Shown one piece after another: positions 44,188-51,787 of a stretch of 64,000 nt of DNA; the first letter of the stretch is position 1, and the number at the start of each line of letters is the position of its first letter. The position numbers and the translations under genes were made by a program. The notes beneath the pieces are model-generated. The model was not told the DNA's origin, ran no database searches, and saw nothing but the letters and a program-made list of their open reading frames with translations. This DNA comes from CAYRTV01 sp964505785 (GTDB taxonomy: Bacteria; Acidobacteriota; Aminicenantia; Aminicenantales; Aminicenantaceae), in assembly GCA_964505785.1 (NCBI GenBank), contig CAZDJZ010000011.1:28053-92052 (forward strand). The letters run 5' to 3'.

Positions 44188-45131
44188 TATTTTTCAAGCT
44201 GAATCACACATTCGACCCGCATACCCAAAAGCAAAGAGGAATCATCAGGCAGTTCCATCCAAACCTCTCGAACCCTGCGGTCTTCCAAATCACCTACATC
44301 TTCACTGAAGAGAGATTTTCTCCTTAAAGCCGGCCCGGTAAATATGACCGTTCCCTCAGCCAAAGGTTCCGTCTCCCCCATTCTCCGAATGACCGCATTT
44401 TGTCCAATTCGGACCAGGCCGGCAAAAAGCTCATCCACTTCCACCCGCGCAACAGCCGGACTGGCCACGGCGAACATACCTAAGGGTTTTTCCGGCGCCG
44501 CCAGTGAGCCGATGGTGATATCCAGAGTCAGAAGCTGTCCATCGCTGCGGGCGGTCACAGTTTTCCGGTCCACTTCCACTTGGGCCAATTGCCGGTCCGC
44601 CTGGTACTGGTTCAGTATCCTTTTATTGACCTCTACGTCCGCTTCCATCTGGACAACCTCCTGCTGCAGGGTATCATACGTTGTTTTAGCCCGGTCATAT
44701 GCCGCCTGGGCTTCCGCATCATTTTTAAGGAGGGTTTCGGTCCGGTTTAACGACCTTGCTGCATCTTTCATCCTGATTTTCGCTCCGGTTAAAGCCGCCT
44801 GCACCGAACGTATCTTAGATTTTTGCGTGGCAATACGGGCTTCGGCTTGGGCCAAACGCGCCTTTTCCACATCCTGGGAAAGAGTCAGCAGTGCCGCCCC
44901 TTTTTGAACCCTATCTCCGGGTTGAAAAGGAATATCGATCACAATGCCTGGGACCTCGGTATACAAGTCGAGGACTTTCAGTTCGGGCTCAATTCTTCCA
45001 ATCCCGATGATCCGTTCCGGCTCAGGCGCTGCCTGCATACCCGGACCGGCCTCGTTTGGAGACGGTTCCTGTCCACAAGATGCAAAAGCGATGATCAGGC
45101 CGATAATCAGTCCGTTTTTGATACGATTCAT
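44187..45131 (-). CDS. HlyD-family periplasmic adaptor (DevB-like), lipoprotein
   Basis: Membrane-fusion subunit of the ABC exporter. The start at 45131 (MNRIKNGLIIGLIIAFASCGQ) is chosen for the GAGGGG site 4 nt upstream and gives a lipobox FASC. A barrel-sandwich half (VLDLYTEVPGIVIDIPFQPGDRVQKGAAL) is followed by a long coiled-coil hairpin (about 85-180, Ala/Gln/Arg-rich) and the second half (VTARSDGQLLTLDITIGSLA). The length (314 aa) is normal. The ATPase gene ends 7 bp upstream. Confidence 0.87.
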   Translation of the reverse strand: MNRIKNGLIIGLIIAFASCGQEPSPNEAGPGMQAAPEPERIIGIGRIEPELKVLDLYTEVPGIVIDIPFQPGDRVQKGAALLTLSQDVEKARLAQAEARIATQKSKIRSVQAALTGAKIRMKDAARSLNRTETLLKNDAEAQAAYDRAKTTYDTLQQEVVQMEADVEVNKRILNQYQADRQLAQVEVDRKTVTARSDGQLLTLDITIGSLAAPEKPLGMFAVASPAVARVEVDELFAGLVRIGQNAVIRRMGETEPLAEGTVIFTGPALRRKSLFSEDVGDLEDRRVREVWMELPDDSSLLLGMRVECVIQLEK

Positions 45132-45138
45132 GATCCCC

Positions 45139-45813
45139 TCATTGTTCAGATACAAGTCCATTCTCTATCGATATGACCCGGTCCGCATATGGTTCCAGCC
45201 GGGGGTCATGTGTTACCACGGCTACGGATTTTCCGGAATCGGCTAATTTCCGCAGCTCCTCCATAATTGTTTTCAAAGCGGAGGCATCCAGTGAAGCGGT
45301 CGGTTCATCACATAAAATAATGGACGGATTATTGACCAGAGCGCGGGCCACGGCCACCCGCTGCTTTTCCCCGCCGGAAAGCTGGCGGGGATAAGAGCTT
45401 CGCCTTTCCTCAAGCTCTACTAAGGATATGGCCCGGTTCATTCTATCGCGGCTGTCTTTTTGAGAAAGCTTATTCAGCCGAAGCGGGACCTGGATATTTT
45501 CCGCCGCGGTAAGGGGCGCTATCAAATTGAAATTTTGAAAGACAAAACCGATTTCTTTCCGGCGCAGTTCAGCTAATTGTTTGTCATTCAGATCCTTGGT
45601 GTCCCGCCCTTGTATACACACACAGCCTTCGGTTGGATACAAGACACAGCCTAATAAAGAGAGCAATGTTGTTTTCCCGGAACCGGACGGCCCGATCACC
45701 AGCAGCATTTCCCCCTGATGAAGATCCAGTGAGGTTTTCTGCAATGCGGTGATGGTATGCCCTCCGCTCTTATAGATCTTAGAGGCTTCTTTTAACTGAG
45801 CAACAGTATTCAT
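45139..45813 (-). CDS. LolD/MacB-like ABC transporter ATP-binding protein
   Basis: First gene of a three-gene exporter operon (ATPase, HlyD adaptor, FtsX permease). Walker A is GPSGSGKT, the Q-loop lies in GFVFQNFNLIAPLTAAEN, the signature is LSGGEKQR, Walker B is IILCDEPTASLD, and the switch His is in AVVTHDPRL. The 224-aa length is that of the LolD/MacB N-domain group. The gene order matches DevBCA-type glycolipid exporters of cyanobacteria and related macrolide or lipid exporters. Confidence 0.9.
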   Translation of the reverse strand: MNTVAQLKEASKIYKSGGHTITALQKTSLDLHQGEMLLVIGPSGSGKTTLLSLLGCVLYPTEGCVCIQGRDTKDLNDKQLAELRRKEIGFVFQNFNLIAPLTAAENIQVPLRLNKLSQKDSRDRMNRAISLVELEERRSSYPRQLSGGEKQRVAVARALVNNPSIILCDEPTASLDASALKTIMEELRKLADSGKSVAVVTHDPRLEPYADRVISIENGLVSEQ

Positions 45814-46211
45814 TATATTTCAATAATTATTTTCAATAGTATATTAAATATAAGGGAGCCGCGCAACAGACCGTCATCCTGAGGCCGCAGAGTTGGCCCC
45901 CATGTCATCCCCGGAGGAGCGAAGCGACGACGGGGATCTTAGACGCCCTCGCCGAATGAAACGGCACCGACTTCTTGTGCAAGCTCACCCTAAGATTCCC
46001 GTCACTTCGTTCCGGGAATGACAAGAGTCATGTCATCCCCAGGGCGCGCCAGGCGCCCTCCCCTGTCATCCTGAGGCCTGCACCAGCAGGCCGTGAGGAT
46101 CTTAGACGCCCTCGCCCAATGAATCGATGCCGCTACTGCAAACGAAGCACTTTGGGATCCTTCGCTTTGCTCAGGATGACAGCTGCGCTGTCACTTTTCA
46201 TTTTTTACTTA
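45814..46211. repeat. cluster of element B copies
   Basis: A partial copy (from about 45873, CGTCATCCTGAGGCCG) is followed by a full copy (45903-46022, GTCATCCCCGGAGG through CCGGGAATGAC), another partial end, and a second full copy (46063-46182, TGTCATCCTGAGGCCTGC through CTCAGGATGACAG). TTTTTACTTATCAC words follow. No gene is seen; the ABC operon promoter must lie in the 60 AT-rich bases next to 45814. Confidence 0.65.
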
Positions 46212-47747
46212 TCACTCATTACCAGCAGAAGTTGTTGTAATAAACGCTGCCAGGTCCTCTTTCAATTTAATCAAAGACGGTTTATGAATATACATCATAT
46301 GCCCGGATTCATAATAGCCCATCTTGACCCGGTCCTTGAATTCCCCGTTAAGGCCGATTTGGGAAAAAGTATACTCGGTTCCAAAATACGGGGTTGCTCC
46401 GTCGTAATATCCGTTAGCGACAAAAACCTGTAAAAATTCATTTTCACTCATAGCGCGGCGCAGGGTTTCCGCCATATTGGGAATCACGGAACGAGTGCGG
46501 CGGTCCATCTGACCGCTGCCGGTAAAATTCCAGGGGAACACGTTTCCATAAATATGATAAGCCTGTGTGTCCGGAAAACCCAGTTCCCGGCGAATGTATT
46601 CATTGAACATCGTTGAGAATGACCCCTGAATGGCCGCGCTGCTGGGATCGAATTCATAATTTTCGCCGGCCGCGTCCGCATCCAACCCGGTAAACCGACT
46701 GTCCAGCCGGCCGACGGTTTTAAAATCCTCCCGAAGCAGCTCTTTGACAAACCGGTCATGCCGAATACGGAGATTGGTCTGGCGGATGTACTCCTCTGAT
46801 AACCCGGTATAACCAGCCAATTTCCTCACAATCTCCGCTTTTTCATTCTCATCCAGGCGGTTGCCCTTTATCAAAGCCGTAGAATATTCATTCTGGGCAA
46901 AATCTTCCACTTCATCTAAAAGATCAGCCAGGGGTCTATTCTGCATCTCCTGCGGGAGCTGCTTATGGTATTGGGCCGTAGCGGTATAATGCGGCAGGAA
47001 TAGAACATATGGAAGCGTGTTGCCGGGAGCAAATCCAATTGTCGTGAAATCCAAAACGGAAGAGACCAGAATAATTCCATTGAGATACATTCCGTGCTGC
47101 CGGCCCTGAAGAAATCCGGAAAGTCCGGCAGACCGAAAGGTCCCGTAACTTTCTCCCAAAAGAAATTTCGGGGAAGACCAGCGGTCAAAATGGGACACAT
47201 ATGCCCGGATAAATTCACCCACCGAGGCGAGATCCTCATGAACGCCGTGAAACTGGCTCTTTTTTTCTCCAGGAAGAGGACGGCTGAAGCCGGTGGACAC
47301 CGGATCGATAAACACTAAATCCGTTACGTCCAAAATGGAATAGGCATTATCTTCCAGCGCATACGGCGGTTCAACGGAAAAACCTTCTTCCGTCATTCGG
47401 ACGCGCTTGGGTCCTATTCCGCCCATATGCAGCCAGACGGATGAAGAACCCGGGCCGCCGTTAAACACAAAAGTCACGGGCCGCCGGGACAGATCCTGAA
47501 TGCCGTCACGATTGTAGGCAGTGAAAAATATTTTCGCCCCCGGCGTTTCATCCGGTTTATTGACTGTCATTTTCCCAATCGATGCGGTGTAGGATATAGC
47601 TTGCCCGCCGATTTGAACGCGGTGCTGCGTGGTGGAAAGCACCGGATCTGCTGATTTCGGGGTATGAGCGGAATCATCCATCGCCGTTCCGGTGAGTGCT
47701 CCCAAAAGCATGGCCATAATCATCATCCAAAAACTCAATTTTCGCAT
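46212..47747 (-). CDS. exported S10-family serine carboxypeptidase-like protein
   Basis: A 511-aa alpha/beta hydrolase of the S10 type. The start at 47747 (MRKLSFWMMIMAMLLGALTG) is used because the ribosome-binding site AGGAGGAG lies inside the longer open frame. A signal peptide is followed by the oxyanion region FVFNGGPGSSSVWLHMGGIGP, nucleophile S200 in LLGESYGTFR, a catalytic Asp in GYYDGATPYFGTEYT and the His in YYESGHMMY. The classic FIDPVSTGFSRP motif is present. It should release C-terminal amino acids from peptides outside the inner membrane. Confidence 0.9.
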   Translation of the reverse strand: MRKLSFWMMIMAMLLGALTGTAMDDSAHTPKSADPVLSTTQHRVQIGGQAISYTASIGKMTVNKPDETPGAKIFFTAYNRDGIQDLSRRPVTFVFNGGPGSSSVWLHMGGIGPKRVRMTEEGFSVEPPYALEDNAYSILDVTDLVFIDPVSTGFSRPLPGEKKSQFHGVHEDLASVGEFIRAYVSHFDRWSSPKFLLGESYGTFRSAGLSGFLQGRQHGMYLNGIILVSSVLDFTTIGFAPGNTLPYVLFLPHYTATAQYHKQLPQEMQNRPLADLLDEVEDFAQNEYSTALIKGNRLDENEKAEIVRKLAGYTGLSEEYIRQTNLRIRHDRFVKELLREDFKTVGRLDSRFTGLDADAAGENYEFDPSSAAIQGSFSTMFNEYIRRELGFPDTQAYHIYGNVFPWNFTGSGQMDRRTRSVIPNMAETLRRAMSENEFLQVFVANGYYDGATPYFGTEYTFSQIGLNGEFKDRVKMGYYESGHMMYIHKPSLIKLKEDLAAFITTTSAGNE

Positions 47748-48024
47748 GAGGCTATTTCTCCTCCTTTTTATCATTTGCATAATATAAACATTTATCCTTT
47801 ATGGATTCCCTTGTCAATCATAAAAATACAGCGGGCTTATAAATAAAGATCTATTATCCTCTGTGAAATTTTTTTTGGTTAGCGCAGTTATGGTCAAAAT
47901 AGGAGGGCTGCGCATAATAGGTTTGATTGTGAATGAAGGAGAAGAGTCCGCCTCAGCCTTTTCCTCGTGAAACGGACCCCTCGTCCTATCCCTGCAAATG
48001 AATACTCAAGCCCGTGCGGCTTGA

Positions 48025-48225
48025 TTATTTGACGATAAAGGCAACGCGGATCGCGGTTTTGTAATATTTGATCTCATTGTTCTCAACATCAGCTGTCTGA
48101 GAGACAACCTCAATTCCGGTTATATTTTCAACTGATTTTTCTGCGTCTTTCAGCGCCTGTTTGGCCGCATCTTCCCAGCTTTCATCCGAGGTCCCGATAA
48201 TTTCAATGACTTTAACTGTATTCAT
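48025..48225 (-). CDS. dodecin family protein
   Basis: A 66-aa flavin-binding dodecamer subunit. The sequence follows the family closely: KVIEIIGTSDESWEDAAKQAL, then ENITGIEVVSQTADV and KYYKTAIRVAFIVK. The usual flavin-stacking Trp (SWEDA) is present. GGAGATG precedes the ATG. Dodecins store or buffer flavins in the cytoplasm. A 7-bp hairpin (TCAAGCC/GGCTTGA) overlaps the region just after the stop. Confidence 0.93.
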   Translation of the reverse strand: MNTVKVIEIIGTSDESWEDAAKQALKDAEKSVENITGIEVVSQTADVENNEIKYYKTAIRVAFIVK

Positions 48226-48551
48226 GTTTCATCTCCTTTCTTTTGTTTGTCTATTATGAATACAAGAATCATGCCATTCTCTTTTCCTCTAACAGCAGAT
48301 CAGAAAAGACCGCTTTTTTCTTGTCGAATAAGAAAATGTTTTATTCATCTGGATTATTCACGGACTGCGGAGGCCGCAGACAACGATAATTTTATTATTC
48401 AAGGATGACAACTCATGTCATTCCCGGAGCGGAGCGACGGGAATCTTAGAGAGCATCGGCGAGAAAAGCGGTTTATTAATCAGCTTGAGAATTATCTCTA
48501 AATCAATTATTCTTCTTAACCGGTATATGACCTGAGCTGGAGAAATGACAC
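48226..48551. other. intergenic region with short element A (48349-48404) and half element B (48417-48455)
   Basis: CTGGATTATTCACGG with a GC hairpin (CTGCGGAGGCCGCAG) and a TTATTATTCAAGG end is a compact element A. Directly after it is the right half of an element B (TGTCATTCCCGGAGC and GACGGGAATCTTAGAG). No gene is visible; promoters for dodecin and the SH3b gene should lie at the two ends. Confidence 0.5.
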
Positions 48552-48980
48552 ATGGGAAATAAAAACAGGGTATTTTGGTTAACAGTGATTTTGGTCATAT
48601 TGTTTGCGGTTTTCGTAATCATTTTATTTTTCCATCCTTTTAGCCAAAAAATCGACATGGAGAGACAAGAACCGAATCTAATCGAAGGACAAGAAGATTC
48701 AGGCTTTTCATCCTTTTATTATGCTGAAGACGGGATTTGGACACTTCATGATCCCGTCGCTTATGTCCTCAAGGAAAAGAAATATACCAGCAGTGATACC
48801 GAAAGGGAAGCTTACACTGTCCGGGAAGTACATTCGGGAGAAACGGTAAAAATAATCCAATCCGAGGGGCGATGGAAGAAAGTCAAAGTCATGGAAGACG
48901 GCAAATTTTCAGCAGTAGGATGGATTGATGCTCACTTTGTAAAAAAAGCTGAAAAACAAACAGAGGAAAATGGGTTTTAG
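48552..48980 (+). CDS. membrane-anchored SH3b-like domain protein
   Basis: A 142-aa protein with an N-terminal membrane anchor (VFWLTVILVILFAVFVIILFF) and a short acidic linker. The C-terminal SH3b-like domain (about 80-135) contains REVHSGETVKIIQSEGRWKKVKV and GWIDAHFV. Such modules typically bind cell-wall peptides or metals in the periplasm. The anchor keeps it at the inner membrane. It converges with the exported methyltransferase gene; the two coding ends overlap by 4 bp. The start has only a weak site (CTGGAGAAATGACAC). Confidence 0.72.
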   Translation: MGNKNRVFWLTVILVILFAVFVIILFFHPFSQKIDMERQEPNLIEGQEDSGFSSFYYAEDGIWTLHDPVAYVLKEKKYTSSDTEREAYTVREVHSGETVKIIQSEGRWKKVKVMEDGKFSAVGWIDAHFVKKAEKQTEENGF

Positions 48981-49639
48981 TCTTTGGTTTTATAACTAAC
49001 GGCCATACCCGAACCTCGGTCATCCACTGTTGTTTCCAGATTGGGTATACTGCGCAAATATTCCAGATAGTCCTGATTGCGTCCCCATCCGCGCCTGCCG
49101 GATGAAACATTGTGCGTAGCATAGCAGCCGCCGATTTCCAGTTTGGGAAACAAAGCATCAAAATAGTTTTTATACCAATTTTTATCCGCGTCGCTGAAGA
49201 CAAAATCGAAGGGTCCTTCTAGGGCAGGCACGATTTCATGGGCATTCCCGAGCCTGGCATCGATATATTCCGAAAGTCCGGCCGCTTCAAAGTTCTTCAA
49301 TTCCTCCCGGTGCCGGCTTTCATCGATCTCAATCGTGATCAGTTTGCCGCCCGTTTTACTGAGAGCCCACGCGATCCAAATGGAAGAATGGCCTGTGGAC
49401 GTCCCGATTTCCACTGCCCGGGTATAATTGTTCTCAAGAATAATATTGTGCAATGTACGGCCGTCAACGGCCGGGACATTCATATCTCCCCAGCCCCAGT
49501 CATGGCTGTCTAAAAAATTTTTCACTCTCTCGTCAAGGTCTTTATTATTCTGTTTAGAAAAACCCATTACCGGCAAAAAGCTTAATATAAAAACGGAAAT
49601 CATCGTGACGATAAAAGACTTGGCAAGTAACGAATGCAT
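48977..49639 (-). CDS. exported class I SAM-dependent O-methyltransferase-like protein
   Basis: A 220-aa protein of the catechol/caffeoyl-CoA-type O-methyltransferase fold. Motif I is AVEIGTSTGHSSIWIAWAL, the acidic residue at the end of strand 2 is in ITIEIDESRHREE, and DFVFSDADKNWYKNYFDALFPKLEIGG carries the metal-site Asp. The odd feature is a clear N-terminal export signal (FIVTMISVFILSFLPVMGFS) before the domain. SAM is cytoplasmic, so an exported methyltransferase is unexpected. The protein may be anchored with the domain inside, have lost methylation, or use another ligand. Fold recognition is firm; the function is not. Confidence 0.8.
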   Translation of the reverse strand: MHSLLAKSFIVTMISVFILSFLPVMGFSKQNNKDLDERVKNFLDSHDWGWGDMNVPAVDGRTLHNIILENNYTRAVEIGTSTGHSSIWIAWALSKTGGKLITIEIDESRHREELKNFEAAGLSEYIDARLGNAHEIVPALEGPFDFVFSDADKNWYKNYFDALFPKLEIGGCYATHNVSSGRRGWGRNQDYLEYLRSIPNLETTVDDRGSGMAVSYKTKD

Positions 49640-49723
49640 GTGCCCTCCTGAACTTTATTATAGCGTATTGTTATGAGGAAACACTACCTCTGTCTTACCT
49701 CATGCAGAACAGCGCCCCCTTTT

Positions 49724-49877
49724 TCATCCTGAGGTTTGCGCATCGCCACCTCGTCATTGGGAGCGGCCCCAGGCCGCGCGGGGCAATCTTAGACTGCTTC
49801 GCCGAATGAAGCGGGACCGTCTCCTCGTGCAGGCGCCGTCTAAGATTCCCGTCACTCTGCTCCTCAAGATAACAGAA
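49724..49877. repeat. element B copy, long variant
   Basis: Begins CATCCTGAGGTTTGCGC and contains the insert GCCACCTCGTCATTGGG and GCAATCTTAGACTGC; the right half is GTCTAAGATTCCCGTC. A nearly identical long variant lies at about 51510-51670, so the two are recent duplicates. Confidence 0.6.
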
Positions 49878-49916
49878 TAAGCCGGTTTCCATTATGACAA
49901 AAAATATAGTTAGACC

Positions 49917-49950
49917 TTGACAAATCTTTGTTTACTGTTTACTTTATAGT
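49917..49950 (+). promoter_or_regulatory. promoter and possible operator of the XRE-EIIA gene
   Basis: A perfect TTGACA (49917-49922) is followed after 17 nt by TACTTT (49940-49945), with a TATAGT overlapping just beyond. GTTTACT occurs twice, then GTTAAC directly before the ATG. These short repeats could bind the XRE domain of the encoded protein. With so little leader there is no room for a normal ribosome-binding site. Confidence 0.45.
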
Positions 49951-49954
49951 TAAC

Positions 49955-50863
49955 ATGTTTGGACAAACACTTAGGATGCTGCGATTAACAGCAGGAATCA
50001 GCCTGAGAGAAATGGCCAAGAAAATCAATGTGTCCCCCGCCTATTTATCCCAGGTAGAAAGAGGCAACCGGCCCCCGCCGACCTATGAACACATCGAACA
50101 TATAGCCGGGATCCTCGGCGTTTCAAAATCCATCTTTCAGGAAATGGTTGAAAGGCCGGATCCCGCTATACTCAACATGCTGCAGAACTCACCGGAATTA
50201 GCTCAATTCATCCACGCCGCCTCCGAAAAATGCCTTGACGCGAAGGATTTCCGGAACATGATCCAGGTGCTCAATGAATTAGGAAAATCCGGTTTTCAAA
50301 AATTGCTTAAATACGGCCTGTCCCATAGCTCTGACTTTCATTCACATTTTCCACTCCATGAACATCGATCAGAATCGATTCATGAACAATATCAGGAAAT
50401 CTTGGAGGCATCTTTTCGTGACGGACTCATTTTTCCCAATTTGAAACAAAAGAACAAAAGCAGGCTTATTCTTTATTTATTAAAGAAAGCATGCCGCTTA
50501 CACCCGCACCTAAACGCTGATTCTCTGTATGGAAAAATCATGCAGAGAGAAAACGAAACCACTTCCGGCTTGGGAAATGGGGTGGCTGTCCCCCACCTAA
50601 TCTCAGATGAAATTCGAGCCCCTATCCTGGTTTTAGGGAAAGTTCCCCATGGTATAGCCTTTGACTCCGTTGACAGCAAACCTGTTCGGATCGTCTCGCT
50701 TATCCTGGACAACACTCAAAATTTCGAATTTCATCTCAAGCTATTAGCGGCCATAGCAGGAAAAATCCAGCAGCCGCATTTTATGAAGGAGGTGATGAAA
50801 GCCGATTCAAAAGAAAAAATGTTTGAACTGTTCACCGAATCAATAAGCCTGGATTACCTATGA
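49955..50863 (+). CDS. XRE-family HTH fused to PTS EIIA (fructose/Ntr-type) domain
   Basis: A 302-aa regulator. An N-terminal Cro/C1-type HTH (about 1-55, LRLTAGISLREMAKKINVSPAYLSQVERG) is followed by a helical linker. A C-terminal EIIA domain of the mannitol/fructose/Ntr class (about 150-300) contains the phosphorylatable His in GLGNGVAVPH (about H214), then HGIAFDSVDSKPVRIVSLIL and HLKLLAAIAGKI. The start at 49955 is used; an in-frame ATG 9 codons earlier would overlap the promoter, and no ribosome-binding site precedes either. The fusion suggests a DNA-binding activity gated by phosphorylation of the His. A small Cys-rich protein gene follows behind an element A. Confidence 0.82.
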   Translation: MFGQTLRMLRLTAGISLREMAKKINVSPAYLSQVERGNRPPPTYEHIEHIAGILGVSKSIFQEMVERPDPAILNMLQNSPELAQFIHAASEKCLDAKDFRNMIQVLNELGKSGFQKLLKYGLSHSSDFHSHFPLHEHRSESIHEQYQEILEASFRDGLIFPNLKQKNKSRLILYLLKKACRLHPHLNADSLYGKIMQRENETTSGLGNGVAVPHLISDEIRAPILVLGKVPHGIAFDSVDSKPVRIVSLILDNTQNFEFHLKLLAAIAGKIQQPHFMKEVMKADSKEKMFELFTESISLDYL

Positions 50864-50887
50864 AAATGACAATGTTTTTTAACCGAT

Positions 50888-51024
50888 CCTGGGTGATTCA
50901 CGGGCCGTTATCGCTGCAGACGCGGTGAGAGTCGGCCCGCCGAAAGGTAAAAAATTGCAGCTATAATGGAAAATTCAAAAAAGAAATGGCATAGGCAACG
51001 CACTTTATTTATGAATAATCCAGG
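50888..51024 (+). repeat. complete element A copy (reference copy)
   Basis: The clearest copy, 137 bp. Ends CCTGGGTGATTCA (50888-50900) and TGAATAATCCAGG (51012-51024) are inverted with two mismatches. The core CGGGCCG pairs with CGGCCCG, enclosing GCAGACGCGGTGAG, then GGTAAAAAATTGC and TATAAT (50962-50967) follow. It ends 24 bp before the small Cys-rich gene and has the same orientation. Confidence 0.65.
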
Positions 51025-51048
51025 CCAGAATGGGGAAAGGAGATAAGG

Positions 51049-51228
51049 ATGGATAATTTAAGACCGCTTTCCAAAGAAAAAATTGACCGGGCAGAAGAGC
51101 CGCAAAGTGATGTGGAACCCACTCAAAGCGAATACTGTGAAGTCTGTTTCATTTCATTCGGAAGTCAGGAACCTAGGCTGCAGAAAAACGGCAAAACTGT
51201 TCATATAGATTGCGCCAAATCCGCTTGA
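51049..51228 (+). CDS. small Cys-rich protein (putative zinc ribbon)
   Basis: A 59-codon gene with a good GGAGATAAGG site before its ATG. The N-terminal half is acidic and probably disordered (MDNLRPLSKEKIDRAEEPQS). The C-terminal half has CEVCFISFG, then a basic stretch and HIDCAKSA at the end, giving three Cys and a His that could bind one zinc. I do not recognise the family. Its position behind an element A, as for the peroxiredoxin and OCD genes, supports it being expressed. Confidence 0.55.
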   Translation: MDNLRPLSKEKIDRAEEPQSDVEPTQSEYCEVCFISFGSQEPRLQKNGKTVHIDCAKSA

Positions 51229-51234
51229 GCTGAC

Positions 51235-51687
51235 CAGGATGGGGCATCGAGCGTAGCGACATAAGAATCTTGTATTGCTTCGTGCGGATGAGCCGGCACC
51301 GATTCCTCTGGCGAGGAAGTCTAAGATCCCCACGGCCGCTGCTGCTGCCTGGGGATGACAATGGAGTCTGCTGCCGAAGCCTAGTAATGCCATTTGTATT
51401 CTGCCTCAGGCCGCGAAGCAATCTTGGACTTCTTCGCCGAATGAAACGGCACTGTATCCTCGTGCAAGCGCCGTCTAAGATTCCCGTCACTCCGTTCCGG
51501 GAATGACAATCGTCTGTCATCCTGAGGCTTGCGCATCGCCACCTCGTCATTGCGAGCGGCCCCAGGCCGCGCGGGGCAATCTTGGACTTCTTCGCTGAAT
51601 GAAGCGGGACCGTCTCCTCGTGCAAGCGCCGGCTAAGATTCCCGTCACTCCGTTCCGGGAATGACAATCGTCTGTCATCCTGAGGCT
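51235..51687. repeat. array of element B copies left of the assembly gap
   Basis: At least three consecutive copies: one ending near 51360 (CCTGGGGATGACA), one ending about 51508 (CCGGGAATGACAAT) and one ending about 51670 with the identical end, then the start of a fourth (CTGTCATCCTGAGGCT) that runs into the N's. Internal words such as CGAATGAAACGGCAC and CTCGTGCAAGCGCCG are nearly identical between copies. No gene is visible. Confidence 0.7.
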
Positions 51688-51787
51688 NNNNNNNNNNNNN
51701 NNNNNNNNNNNNNNNNNNNNNNNNNNNNNNNNNNNNNNNNNNNNNNNNNNNNNNNNNNNNNNNNNNNNNNNNNNNNNNNNNNNNNNN
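51688..51787. other. assembly gap of 100 N
   Basis: Exactly 100 undefined bases, a conventional scaffold spacer, lie inside the element B array. The true length is unknown, and more repeat copies are probably missing. Confidence 0.98.

Noticed and set aside
47860..48020. Riboswitch or small RNA between the S10 peptidase and dodecin genes
   Set aside because: A 6-bp pairing (GGTCCG/CGGACT) around an A-rich stretch is too weak and matches no known RNA class.
50966..51046. 26-codon frame inside the reference element A copy
   Set aside because: No ribosome-binding site is present and the frame is not shared with the other copies.
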